Source: Monocercomonoides exilis
Taxonomy: Eukaryota; Preaxostyla; Oxymonadida; Polymastigidae
Reading direction: 5' to 3'
Length of the DNA: 64,000 nucleotides
Assembly (NCBI GenBank): GCA_001643675.2
Contig: LSRY02000024.1
Location: 250,001-314,000 of the forward strand
The notes under the pieces were generated by a model. The model made no database searches. It saw only the letters and a list, made by a program, of their open reading frames with translations, and was not told the origin of the DNA. The position numbers and the translations under genes are program-made. This document shows positions 13,249 to 24,890 of the stretch, piece after piece. Each line of letters opens with the position of its first letter. Position 1 is the first letter of the stretch.

Positions 13249-15059
13249 ATTTTCGAGATTAAAATAAGTGTTTCATTAATTATGGTATTGAAAAAAAAGA
13301 AAGAAAAAAAAGAAAAAATAAAAAGAAAAGATAGAAAGAAAGAAAAAGAAAGAAAGAAAGAAAGATAAAAAGAATAAAGAAAAAAAGATAAAAAGAAAAA
13401 AAGAAAAAAAGATAAAAAGATAAAAAGATAAAAAGATAAAAAGAAAAAAAGATAAAAAGATAAACAGAAAAAAAAAAAAGAAAGAAAGACAAAAAGAAAT
13501 AAAAAGACTTAATAGTATAATCAAAAATACTTATTCCCACACAAATCTGCAAGATGTTATATATTTTTTTTCGGAACATAAAAACAAACTCTATTCAATT
13601 TGAAAAAAAAATTTTAATTGAAAAAGATTATCGGAAAAAATTCGAACTTTGAATTCTTTTTATGTGTGAATTGATTTTTTTGATTGAAAATAATATTTTT
13701 TTATTATCAGCTTGGTTGATTATTTTCGAAATCATAACTTTTTTCGGAGTGTTGAAAATTTTGAAAATTTCAAGCAATAGAAAATATTATTTTCATTGAA
13801 ATGTTTGATTCATCTCAATGTTCTTAATTAAAAATGGATGATGAAAAATAATTACAGAGATGTTTTGAACTAGAGTTTTCACTTTTTTGTGTTCATTAAC
13901 AAGCATTAGAAGTGAAAATTCAAACAGAAATTTTTATAAAAAATATTATGATTTCAAAAAATAATTTCCCATGTGATTTTATTCGAACAAAAGTCCCTGA
14001 ACACCATTCATAATGCAAATAAGGAAAACTTTTTATTCGAAATGTCAAATTTTATTTTGAAAAATACCTTTTGTTTTATTTTCAAACAAGTCAGAATTAT
14101 TACACAATTTTTTTGAAAAGTTCCTTTTGTTAAACTTTCATATGAGATGATAATCTTATATTTTCATCATTTTTTTGTTCCCACTCACTTAATTACACTA
14201 TAATTGAGATAAAACCTAAACAATGGAATTATTTTCTTTTCAGAATAGTTACGTAAGCGGGAACAGAAATTTGAGAAAATATGAATTATTTGTTTCAAAC
14301 CTCTGTGGCATGACAAAAGAAAATTGAAACAAAGACAAAATGACTGACATAATATTTTCGATTTGTCAAAAATGGTTTATTTTCAACAATTTCACAATTC
14401 TTAAAAACAAAAATAAATAATTCGAAAATCGATATACAAGGATTTTTATTATTTAGAAAAAATTAAATTATTAATAAATGTGATCAAGTTCCCATCATAT
14501 GTTTTGTTGGCAGGAAATGTCTGCAGATAAATTTTTTTGTCATTATTTGTCATTAATTGTCACTGACAAAAGAGAAAAGACAGATATTTCAGACACTAAC
14601 AACAAATTTTTTCCAAAGCTCTTTGTGTTGTTTTTTAAAGTTTTCGAGATTATTTGTATTTTTTGTATCATTTTTTATTAATTTATTAATAAATTAATAG
14701 AACTATTCCACATTTATTTTAGTATTTCAATTTGAATATATTCAAAATAAAATATATCAATTTTATTCAATTCATCTGAAATCAAATTAGTTTTGATTGA
14801 CTCAATTCAAAATTCAAAAATTCAGGGAAAATGATTATTTAAGAAGAATTGAAATAATGGTCAAAATTGTTATTAACAAACATTTCTGATAATTCATCAT
14901 GTCTCAAAATCCTTAATTATTAATTTTCGAACATTTAGAACAAAGAAATGCAATACCAAATCAATAACATGATGAAAAAGATTCAGTTCCACCAAGTTTA
15001 ATAAACTCAGTATTAAAAAAATTTACAGTATCATCAATTGCAATTTTTTCGACTGATAG
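13249..15059. other. AT-rich intergenic region with A-rich repeats
   Basis: Positions 13290-13495 are a tract of AAAAAGATAAAAAGA-like units. The rest is AT-rich with no frame that looks coding. No AG acceptor lies between the A-rich tract and the membrane-gene ATG at 13248, which supports that start. Confidence 0.6.
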
Positions 15060-15189
15060 GCGTTGCTCGTTCAGAGTTCACCATTCTTTAATGTCTTCTT
15101 TCCGATTATTCACACCCATAACGAGGAAGAACAAAAGCAATTAATTCTCTTGAAGAATAGCTCCTTTTTCTTCTCAACTTTCTTCATCA

Positions 15190-15955
15190 TGGATCTTGCA
15201 CATACACTCATCTTCTTGCTAAGCCAAGACATTCATCTCAAACATCAACAGTTCATCTTCTTCATTCTTTTGTTGAAAAATTGATAAATCAACTTTCACA
15301 ATTGTTCATTTCATTCAAACCAGAAAGAATAACAGGATATGATAATGAAGGCATTGTTGTTGATTGCACAGTTAAACATTTTTCTTGTTCAAAAGGAATA
15401 TTGGAATTTGGAAAAAAATATTTCTGTGGTAATTGTCAAATGTATTGCGAAAAATCGGAGGTGGGTATTATCCCAGGTTGGGAACAGTCAGCACTTTCAG
15501 TTCTGTGAGCACAGGTTCTACTCATGACTTCACTATATTTAAGGATCATTATCCAACTTATCAATCTCCACTTGGAGGAGCAAAAATTCTAGCAGATTCA
15601 GCAAACATCGGTGCAAAGTCCGAATTAAAAGCATCTATAACAAAACCTGTTGGAACTCCTGAGTCAGCATCTCAAAGAGTTGTTGTTGAAAGATTTTTCG
15701 GATAGTTGAAAACATCGTTCACAATTATTCGTCTACAGTTTGTTTTTGATAAATTAAAAGTTTCTGATTATTTGTTAGTGGCATGTAGCTTAATCTTTCA
15801 TATACTGCACAATCCACCTTCATTTTGTGATTCTGAAGCAAACACTCGAATTTTTGAATGATGTTTTGAGGGAGAAAACTGAAATGAAAGAAGCAAAAAG
15901 AAAAGCGAAAGAAAGATGTATTGCCAAAAAAAGAATACACTTTATCCTGGAACTT
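15190..15955 (+). pseudogene. Decayed Harbinger/IS5-type (DDE_Tnp_4-like) transposase
   Basis: A broken open frame. It starts with a helix-turn-helix-like stretch (STVHLL then SFVEKLINQL, about 15245-15290). Next is the first catalytic Asp in GIVVDCTVKH (about 15350-15380), a GSTHDFTIFK block (about 15520-15545), the second Asp in AKILADSA (about 15580-15605), and the Glu in RVVVERFFG (about 15680-15705). The end resembles the usual VACxxxHILHNPP tail (about 15780-15815). A frameshift separates the first-Asp block from the HD block (about 15465-15500), and TAG follows ERFFG at 15703. So all three catalytic residues are visible but the gene is dead. I could not find terminal inverted repeats. 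Family assignment rests on motif order known for Harbinger/PIF transposases. Confidence 0.7.
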
Positions 15956-16286
15956 CCATTGAACCCAACATTTCCATTAATATCGAGGGAATATGAGTCT
16001 TATTTTTCGTTATTTTTGCAATAATTGAATATTTCATTAAATGAAAATTTCAAAAATCCTTTTCGATTTTCATTTAACCGTATTTGTTGTTTTCGATTAT
16101 TCTGTTATGGATAATTTGGGTGATTTTTTTTGATATCATAAAAAATTCCGACGTTTGATCAAAAATTTTTTCCATTAAAGGTGGGGTTGAATCGAAAATA
16201 TTTTTGTTTAATTATGCGAAAATATACATAATTATATTATTATTATTGTTTATTTTTCGTTTTTAATTTATTTCCAATTGTTATTA

Positions 16287-16615
16287 TTACAAATTTTGAA
16301 AAAAACTTAAAACATTACCAAAAAATATCAAAATTTCAATAAACAGAACAAAACCAAAGTTTGCTGGTTTAAAAAACATGAAAACAACAATTACACTACA
16401 TAAGTAATCAATTTCTTGAACAAAAAACTGTTTAATAATATTTTTGAAATAAAAATAAGTTGAAATCGATAAACATAAAATGAGAACATTCAATTTTCAG
16501 CGTTTAATCATCTGAATAGCTGACCCACCTTTTCAACAGCCTTTTCTCCATCAAATGCTTCAATTTCTTGCTCTTCTAAATTTTGTAATATTTGTGTTTT
16601 CTGTTTTGCTTCCAT
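16287..16615 (-). CDS. Candidate small membrane protein, two exons
   Basis: Exons 16615..16529 and 16427..16287 join in phase 0 across a 101-bp intron (donor GTGGGT, acceptor ACAG) to give 75 residues. The first 29 residues are hydrophilic (MEAKQKTQIL start, FDGEKAVEK end). The remainder is strongly hydrophobic with one or two probable membrane spans and ends at TAA. Without splicing the first exon would stop after 35 residues. The change from hydrophilic to hydrophobic exactly at the join, and matching phases, favour a real gene. There is no recognised homologue, and hydrophobic frames are common in T-rich DNA. Confidence 0.35.
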
Positions 16616-18560
16616 CTTTCTCGATAAAAAACAGATTGTTTTCCCTCAGAAATTTATAGTTCTAATTCCCTTCTCAATTTACACATCATGCAGGCTTTCC
16701 ATATGAATCTGCTGCCTCAATTCGATGATCAGCCTTAACAATGAGATATCCAGCTTTCATTCATTTTCATTCATATCCATATCCTGCTCTGAAAAAAACA
16801 CAAAAACAGTCAAAAGGCTAGTATTTATATAAAGAAAAATAAAATAATACCAAATTGCGCTTCGACTGTTTTTTGCTATTTGGTGCATCTCCACAGCTAT
16901 TATCATTCAAAAAGTAATCTCTTTATTTCAATTTCAGAATGGTCAAATTGCAGCTTAGAATGTGTTTCCACAAAATACATTGTATATTTCACTGGAGGGT
17001 CTTTTCAGCCCGTACACGTTGTCATGGATGTCCAGAGGGGTTTTTTCTATTTTTGGCATGATCATCTCCTTTAATAATATTCTCAACCACCAAAAGAAGA
17101 ATAACTCGTTTATCTCATCAACACCATGCATAGGAGGGATATGGTGCAGGGAAGAGATGGAAGAGAATTATTTGAAGCAGGGGGTGGGAGTTGAGTGTTT
17201 TTTAGAATGTTAATATTTCGAGAAAGGTATTTTTTGAATAAACAAAATTTGGAGACAGAGGGATGTGGAAGGGCATGTGGAGATTTGTAGAGGAAAATGT
17301 AGAAAATATATAGAGAAGTGACTGAGGACGATGAAAGAGGACTGATTGGTGATTGGAGAAATAAATTTTGAAAAAAAGGAAAAGAGGGCAAAGGCTGGAA
17401 AGAAGAAGAATATTCTGAAATGTTCATATGAAAGAGGGGTATTTTTCATGAGAGAAGAAGAATATTTTTAGGAAGAAAATGGGAAAGATGAAGAAAAGGA
17501 GGGGATTGATATTTACTGATGATTTTGGGGGTTGACGGAAGAGGAAAATGGAACATAAAGAGATTTAAGAGTAATTGTCATTTTCTATTTTTGAGGGGAA
17601 AAAAAGGAAATCGCAAAAAGAAAGTGAATCGATTTTGAAGAAATCCAACTTGATTGACTTCCACAATCTGTTCTTCACATATTTTGTGATTGAATTTTTC
17701 AAACCAATCTGAAACTTATACAGCAAGCGAGCCATTTTGGCCAATCAACAACTTCATACAAATTATTCTCAACATCATAAATATCGTTCGACTGATTCCG
17801 CATTTCTCAACTGCATCTTTTTCTTCGTCTTCTTCTTCGTCGTCGTCTTCTGATAAACCTTCTTCATTAAATCGATCATCTTCCTCATTTCTCGATCTCC
17901 AAACACAAAATTCGCCTTCTCACAATTCACTTGCTTATTCAGCGACAAGCACACATGCTATGAATCACATTGCCAAAAATACACAAAATCTTCTTTAGTC
18001 AAATATTGCTTCTTCTTCTTCTTCTTCTTCTTCTTCTTCTTCTTCTTCTTCGCCTTCGTTTTCGTATTCTTCTTGACATTCTTTACATTTTTTGTCATCA
18101 ACCTCATCAGATGTTTTGTACATTTATATTTTTCGTACAAACAGGTCAGAAACATTTTCTGTTTGTGGCAAGAATTGTAAGATAATCACTCAAAAGCTGC
18201 TAAAGATTGGGGGATATCCGATTTTATTGATAAGCTTGAATCTGCCTGTTAAAAATATTGTGATTACAGTTAACTGCTCCTTCGAAGTTTTCTTTTCAAA
18301 CACAATATTTTGTCCAATCAATGAAATCATATGAAATCATATCAGCATCTTCTTCGAAAATATTTAAAAATAATAAATGGATTTCTCTGTAACTGCATGC
18401 ATTCACCTTCCTCCTCTTTTTCAATGATATTTCCTCTCACTTCGTATTGGATCATTCCATCTTCCTTGGAATGAATATGAGCTGTTCAATCAACAACCAG
18501 ATAATTCACCATAATAAATATTTCATTCAGTTTGCCTTCTCTTATCATCATTATCATCGC
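16616..18560. other. Intergenic region with weak coding relics
   Basis: AT-rich with purine-rich (plus strand) stretches at 17100-17480. A 102-codon Ser-rich open frame at 17690-17998 has no ATG, and is followed by a (TTC)n tract at 18008-18050 and another open frame to 18334. These could be exons of a dead Ser-rich gene. I cannot join them convincingly. Confidence 0.4.
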
Positions 18561-18768
18561 AGTCAATGCATTCTGCAGCTTCGCTGAATGTGCATTTGAA
18601 CTGTTTTCCTCTTCCTCAGAGGCGTATTCCGCTCTGCTTCAGCACTTCGTACGGCTTCCGCGCTCCGGCTGTGCAAAACAGAGTGAATGAGGTGAATGGG
18701 CATCGAATGAGAAATGGCAGTGGAAGAGAGAAGGGGCTGCCAGCACATCGCAATGATCCACTAACTTT

Positions 18769-19365
18769 ATGACGCCACCAAGGAGCAAAGAGCGAGGAGT
18801 GCGCGATCAAATGAAAGAGGCAAAGAGAGCGGAGTACAGTAGCAAGATGAACGCGGTGCAGAATAAAGGAAGACAGCAGGAAGAGCCTAAGGCGAAGACG
18901 AAGACGAACGAGAAAGACGAGTTTTGCACATCGCAAATTGACGCTTTCGAAACAGGGCTTCCACAGGCAGTAACAGAAAGGAGGAGGAGGGACAGGGGAA
19001 GAGAAGAAGGAGGTGACGATGAAGATGAACAGCAGCAAACATTTTACTCGTTCGGCAGCACACCCTCATCTGCCCAGCTGCACACTCAAAACATCACAGC
19101 CTCCTCAACATTTGCTTCTCCTCCTTTTTCTCCCTTGCCACACACACAATTGTCTTCCCCTTCTGTTCTTGTTGGAACTTCTCCAGGGCCACTCAATCAT
19201 TCATCTCAGCCACATACCCCTCTTCTCTCGCACAAAAGTCCATCTGCACATCCAGCCCAATCTTTGCCTCTTCCTCTCTTTGTTCTTCTATTTCCTCCTT
19301 CTCGCTGCTCATCCCTTGTGGGATACTTGGAAAGAACATATAATGCAATGCGGATGTATTTGTGA
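18769..19365 (+). CDS. Doubtful 198-codon open frame in a GC-richer island
   Basis: ATG at 18769, TGA at 19363. The first 90 codons give a charged Lys/Glu/Arg protein. The rest is Ser/Pro/His-rich and ends hydrophobic. The surrounding 18.56-20.36 kb is clearly richer in G and C than its flanks and contains other broken frames, including the inverted copy of the 33.3-33.9 kb segment. It may be part of a dead gene. The antisense strand is also open for 140 codons, so strand choice is uncertain. Confidence 0.25.
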   Translation: MTPPRSKERGVRDQMKEAKRAEYSSKMNAVQNKGRQQEEPKAKTKTNEKDEFCTSQIDAFETGLPQAVTERRRRDRGREEGGDDEDEQQQTFYSFGSTPSSAQLHTQNITASSTFASPPFSPLPHTQLSSPSVLVGTSPGPLNHSSQPHTPLLSHKSPSAHPAQSLPLPLFVLLFPPSRCSSLVGYLERTYNAMRMYL

Positions 19366-19769
19366 GCAGCAGCGTGTAAGCTACGAGAGATGTGTTTTAG
19401 CAACAGAGCATCCTTCTGATCTCTGAAGCATTTGTAGCCAGCTGGGGGTTTGGGTGGATATTAAGGAGGAGAAGGGAGAAAGAGGTATTTGACAGAGACA
19501 TTCGAAAGGCTAAGAATGAATGATTTTCAAAAGAGAAACTGAAAAGAGCTGAAACGAAGAATAAGCCCGTTACGACACTATCAACGTTTTGTTTTGATTT
19601 TCTTCCTGAAATCAAAAAACGAAAAAGGATTCAGCAGCAAATTATTGAAACGCCATTCACTTTCTCAACATTTACTTCTGCAAGCACAACATCTTCATTC
19701 ACTTCTTCTTCATTTCCCATTTCTTCTTTCTTCTTCTTCTTCCTTCTCATCATCTTTTTTCCCCTTATC

Positions 19770-20360
19770 CTCTTCTGCCTCTTCTCGCTCCTCAAGTTCT
19801 GCTGGCGTAATAGCTGCTGGTGATAGAACCACAGCCTCCATTTTCAGCACCGCCTTCTCCATCCCCTTCTCTTCAGCTTCTTCCTTGCATTTCATTTTAT
19901 CCCTCGCCCAATCACCTCATCGTCTATTTTCGTTATAAGACGCATCGACTGCGGTGATAAAAACTCCATCAACACTGTCGCAGATAGAAGCAGCGAAAGG
20001 ACAGACAGATTGTAACCTTCAAGAACGAATTCGCATCCACTGCAGAACAGATATTTGCTCTCAGATTTCGTTCACATCGAAGCAGCAAACGAAAGAATCT
20101 GCTCCATTTGCAAAACAGAAAGCATCTCCGAAAGCACCACGTATCAGACACACGTGATAACCACACACAGCATATTGTATATTACCACATCATATACCCG
20201 TGGCGACAGTGGCAGCAGCGACAGCTGCACGCAACTCAAATTCACCTCAGCCGCCTTTCGATATCGTCAATTGCTGCTGCTAACGTATATGTTGCTGACA
20301 AGACCGACGCACACGAAGGGTCAATCGCAGGCACTTATGATGAAGATGAAGATGGCTAAT
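19770..20360 (-). repeat. Degenerate inverted copy of the 33.3-33.9 kb segment
   Basis: Read on the minus strand, this segment parallels plus-strand 33335-33900. The shared blocks, in order, are AIDP followed by SV..A.YT..AA.D.I; a block around gctttctgttttgc; a GQTDC/QKASPKAP block seen on the opposite strand; and VVLSPAAI followed by LEEREEAEE. Both reading directions look conserved because similarity is at DNA level. The minus reading contains several stops and frameshifts. I do not recognise the product. Confidence 0.6.
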
Positions 20361-21361
20361 CATCTTCTGTAACCTTTTTCTCTTCGCTTCTTCGCCTCCT
20401 GAATTGCGAAATAGATCTCCACGCTGCTCCACTTGAAGAAAGATGAAAAAGAAGAATAAAGAACGAAGAATGAAGAATGAAGATGAATGAATAGAAGAAG
20501 CAGAAGAACGTCTATCAAAGTTCGAGAATAACTTGGAATTTTTTTGTTCAAAGCGAAGATTCCGAAAGAGACAAGTGAAAATGTTCCCAAAATCTGATAA
20601 ATCGGAACATTTTGTGAGAAAATTGAAGAATACAATTTTTCTGTCAGCTCAATAATTGAAGGATCTGTCTCTTTCTCACTATTCCCCAGCATTTCCATGT
20701 ATCTATCTGTTTGTCATTTGTAGTTAAATGAATAACCTTTAACATTTCTATCATTTTCATTGGCAAAATATCCTTATTCCTCCTTCTCCTTCTCCTTCTC
20801 CTTCCTCTTCCTCTTCCTTCGTTCACCTCTTCGATCACGCAGAACCGGCTGATCTTCATGTCAGGAAAGAGTCCACATTCTGAAGTTTGTTGATTTCTGT
20901 GTGCCAAGTTGACGCTGCTCATGGAGCAGCTGAACTTGTTGAAGGAGTTGAAGGAGAAGGTGTTTGCGAGAGAGGTGAGGTGGAATATGTTGTGGTTGTG
21001 AAAAGTGAGACCGTTGATGAACGTGTGGTTGAAGAAGAGGGAGCTGACTGAGAGGAGAAGATAATAAAGAAAATGAACGAAGTGAATTCGCAGAAAAAAC
21101 TTAATGGCTCTTTTTTCGTTTGAGAAGCGATAAAAGGATGTCATGAGATGAATGGAGAGAAAAGTGTTGGAGATAAAAGAATACAGCATGGGCAACATTA
21201 TCAAATGGGGGATTCAGATGAAGGAGAGCAGAAACTAAAGAAAGATGGGCAGCGGATAAAGAAGAATGCCAGAATATCATTTCATAAGAATAATTAGGAA
21301 AGAAAAGTGGAATTGACTCTGTTGTGATCTTCGATTGTAATTTCTCCTCCATTTTGTTCAT
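20360..21361 (-). pseudogene. Broken gene for a multi-span membrane protein
   Basis: Three overlapping minus-strand frames follow one another: 21361..21104, 21204..20644 and 20698..20360. The first starts at an ATG (NKMEEKLQSK) and becomes hydrophobic. The second is strongly hydrophobic (FFLRIHFVHFLYYLLLSVSS) with C/G-ending codons typical of real coding sequence, followed by an Arg-rich GGA/AGA repeat. The third carries more hydrophobic segments and ends KKRREKGYRR. I found no donor/acceptor pair that joins them in phase, so frameshifts at about 21190 and 20700 are the simpler reading. The family is not recognised. Confidence 0.4.
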
Positions 21362-21944
21362 TGTTTTATAAAGTCGTTGGAATGAACTGCTGGAGCAGGA
21401 ACTTGGTGATGATGTTTCAGATCAATAAATATAAAAAAACATTGCATCCAATTTTAAAAAAACTAATTATGGATTTTAATATCTATCTGTATTATTTTTA
21501 AATTTATTAGTACTGTTCAGTTAGTCTTGAAACTTCTATTTTTCTTTAAATGATTGATTTTGCACTTTTTTAATGAACTTGATCATAAAAATCCATTTTC
21601 AACAAAAACATTAAAAAGGTATGTAATTTTTGTATATATAAATTAAACAAATATATATTGCAGAAATAAAAGCTCAATATTCATGAAAAATCAATGTAAC
21701 TCTTTGATCAAAAAAATACCACAATTGATTCCATTTTTTCGATTTTTGATCTTTTTTTATGATTTCAAAAAAAATCACCCATTTCGATTAACAGAGGCAG
21801 CAAGCGAATGAAAAAAGAAAAAACGAAGTCCAGAAAGTGATAAGTTAAAGAAACGAGAGAAGAGCTAAAATTTTGGATCAAGAAAGACAAAAAGAAGATA
21901 ACGAACAACTTTAACCAGATTATTTTCACTCTTGGCATCTTCCG
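21362..21944. other. AT-rich spacer
   Basis: Nothing recognisable between the broken membrane gene and the small Ser-rich open frame. Confidence 0.5.
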
Positions 21945-22030
21945 ATGCAACGGAACTCTGTGAATCTCTTTTCAGACATTTTTATAAACACTTTATCTTC
22001 GCAATCGACATATTCATCGATTTCTTCTGT

Positions 22031-22075
<45 letters not shown>

Positions 22076-22310
22076 CTCATCTAATCCTTCAACATCATTA
22101 TTATCGTATTCTCCATATTATGAAACAATTCTATCTTCTGCTTTTTCGATCTTGGAAGATTCTTCAATTTCAGATTCTTTTCGAACAATTTCTATATTAT
22201 CATCTTCAACGTTAATTCCTTCATTGAATTCAACATTTTTCGAATCAATCACCTTTTATATTTCAAATGAGCTCCGAGAACGAAAGAAACTCTTCTTTTT
22301 TGTTCTTTAG
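21945..22310 (+). CDS. Possible small Ser-rich protein
   Basis: ATG at 21945 and TAG at 22308 give 121 codons. A (TCA)n/(ATC)n microsatellite (22033-22073) encodes a run of about 14 Ser in the first half. The second half is mixed (ILEDSSISDSF). There is no domain. It could be an exon of a dead gene or a chance frame around the microsatellite. Confidence 0.3.
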
Positions 22311-24019
22311 CTTCATTTTTAACTCTTTAACAAGAGGGAATCCAATTTCCTGTTTTTTATTCAAAATAAAATACGTTGAATCTTGTTCTCAGTGCTTATT
22401 AATCTTTATATCATTCATTCGTTTTTTATGACATGCATCTGATCATTAATAAATAATTATCATTCATAATAAACAACTTTTTTTCGGAAAAAAATTTTGA
22501 TGTTTCAAATAATTGTTTATTGAAATTTCTAAAAGTCCAAATTGTTGTTTTGATGTTTTTTCGAAGTGGTATTAAAAACCAAAGAATTCAAAAGCTGAAA
22601 CGAGATGAAAATGAATATATAATGTTTGTTTTTTTGTTGGAACTATCAACTTCGAAAAAAAAAAGATTTTGTTGAACAGATTCGATCCGAATTAGAAACA
22701 CTTATTCAATTTGATGGTTTGTAAAAATATCGAAAAAAACATTATTAATTAGTTTGAAAAAAGTCTTAATACCCCAAAATGCAAATATCAAACGAAAAAG
22801 AAGAAACAAAGTATTGTCTGTCGAAAGTGGTAAATAACAAAATTTGAAAGTGATCAAGATTCTGATTGAGAAAATTCATATTTTGATTTAATCAAATCAA
22901 ATTAATCCTTTCCAATTCACAATCACTTATTCTTAACAAAAATTATTGATAGAGACAAAAAAGGTCTTATTAATTACACAATTTATTTTCTTTTAATAAA
23001 TTTATTTATTAATTCATTTTTATTTTATTTTTTTGTGACAGACAAATCATTTTATAACTTGTCATGTCACAGATGTGTTATAATAGTAACATAGGTTCAA
23101 TTTCTCATCCATTTTGAAAATAATGAAATAATAAAGTATTTTCAAATTTTTCTATCATTCAACCAAAAACAAAATTTTTTCTAATAATAGATAAATTGTG
23201 AAATAAAAAAATATTTCAAAATAAACCGTTAATTTCAAGATTCCCCACTAATTTTAAATAAAAGGCAATGTTTTTAAGAAAAACCAGTTTTTTTCAATTG
23301 TGACCTAAAAGTCTTGCATTTATCGATAAAACATTTTTTTGCAGGTCGGAGACAAAAACACATCAACATTTAATTTTATGTTATGTCTTTCAAATAAAAA
23401 GCATTTTTTTGTAAGTTTTTCCAAAATTTTGATCATTTTCCTTCGAAAAGGGAAATGAATTATTTTTCCAAAATAATGAATTTTTAAATAAACGCAAATG
23501 CTTATTGAACATTTGCATCCATCTATAAGATACGTTTTTCTTATATCTGTTAAGTTTCGCTTTTTTGATATCGAGAACTTTCCGTTTTTAAGTGAAACAA
23601 TGAAATAATCAAAAACGATTAGTTCATTCCTAATCAACAAACTATATTCAACAATATTAAAAAATATTAATTTGATTTTGAAATTTTTGGATTGATTGAT
23701 ATTTATTTATGTAAATGATCAATTCATTTTCTTTTCATTTTGAAGTTTGCTTGTTGAAAACAAAAATACAGTTAAAACAAGTTTGAGAGCAAATACTTTT
23801 GTTTGTTTCATATGTTTTCATGTTATTTTATTTTCATTTCAAAAGCTTACTTGAATGAAGTTCGAAAAATATTTAAAAGATACTTTCTGGTTGAAATGCT
23901 TTTGTGAAAATACTGCAGAGTGAAAGAACAATAAAGACCACAAGTGTGAAATTGTCGTTGAATATGAATTAATGATGATCAAATTTATTTCATTGTTTTT
24001 GAACAGATTTGTATTCTTG
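22311..24019. other. AT-rich intergenic region
   Basis: A minus-strand 106-codon open frame (23640-23320) lacks an ATG and is Lys/Ile/Phe-rich. No conserved gene is seen. Confidence 0.55.
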
Positions 24020-24742
24020 CTTAGAAGATTGAAATGAGGGTTGCAAAAGCAGATAATCCTTGAAGCGTATGGAGTGATTGATGAAATGAATAAAGAAGAA
24101 TACAAATCTGCTTTCACAATTGAATTGTTTGACAAAATATGCAAAATGATAGAAGAAAAAAAATTTAAGCGGGAAGTGCAGTTTTGTTGATGAAGCATGT
24201 TTAATTTTAGAATACACAAAAAAGTATTTGGCTTTTTCGCTTTGAAGAATCTTCACTGAACGAAAGATTAGAGAATATGATTGATGATGAAGAAAAGAAA
24301 AAAAAAGAATAAAAAGCTTTTTGTTGATCATTGAGAATGAAAGACATCTTAACATAACAACTTCACACCTGAATTGTCGTCGATTTGTACGCACTGTCTT
24401 CTGAAAGTTGTATTTAACAAAGATGAAAGCGAAGAAAATCCAAAAGAAGTGGAAATGGCTTTACTGACTATGAACAATGCTGGAGATTATGTGTAAGCGA
24501 TTCTTATTCATATTTAACATTATCGAATTATTTCTGTTTCTTTTTTATTTTTGTTAAAATTTAATCAAAAATTGCATTTGAATAAAGTCAAATTGATTAT
24601 CCGACATGATCAGGAGCATCGCAATTTAACACAGCTTGCTTATCAATCTGCTTGGCAGTTTTTGATAAACCTAATATTCGAAAATGAAATAATAAAGATG
24701 TTATTGCAAAACTTCTTCAGTTTTTCTATTTTTATTCAATGA
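24020..24742 (+). pseudogene. Family copy A: decayed three-exon family gene
   Basis: Read in shifting frames this matches the copies at 28.3, 31.6 and 37.1 kb. It holds an exon-2 part around 24045-24180 (QIILEAYGVIDEMNKEEYKS, then KMIEEKK), a middle part near 24235-24300 (FEESSLNERLENMIDDEEKK), and the exon-2 end near 24400-24495 (LLKVVFNKDESEENPKEVEM). An exon-3 start at 24596-24680 has QEHRNLTQLAYQSAWQFLIN. Stops and frameshifts interrupt each block, and exon 3 ends after about 50 residues. A pogo-like element begins 70 bp downstream at 24812. Confidence 0.85.
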
Positions 24743-24811
24743 ATTGTTAGTTACTAAATTTGTGAAATCTTTTAACAAAGATTTTTATCCAAAGAAATCT
24801 AATTCACATTA

Positions 24812-24852
24812 GGTTAGTGTTTTTATTGGCACCATTTTTTTATTGGCACCAA
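24812..24852 (+). repeat. Left terminal inverted repeat of the pogo-like element
   Basis: The outer 21 bp are identical to the reverse complement of the right end. Two TTTATTGGCACC sub-repeats, about 19 bp apart, are probable transposase binding sites. Confidence 0.9.
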
Positions 24853-24890
24853 ATTTTTGAAGTGATAAAATTCAAAAAATACAGACTCAA

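Noticed and set aside
13280-13579. Minus-strand Phe-rich open frame upstream of the membrane/coil gene as a possible first exon
   Set aside because: It is the complement of an A-rich repeat, and no AG acceptor lies between it and the ATG at 13248.
22681-22700. TTCGATCC resembling a tRNA T-loop
   Set aside because: No flanking stems or anticodon arm could be drawn at plausible distances.
23320-23640. 106-codon minus-strand open frame
   Set aside because: It begins with TTG, is Lys/Ile/Phe-rich in very AT-rich DNA, and has no acceptor that would make it an exon.
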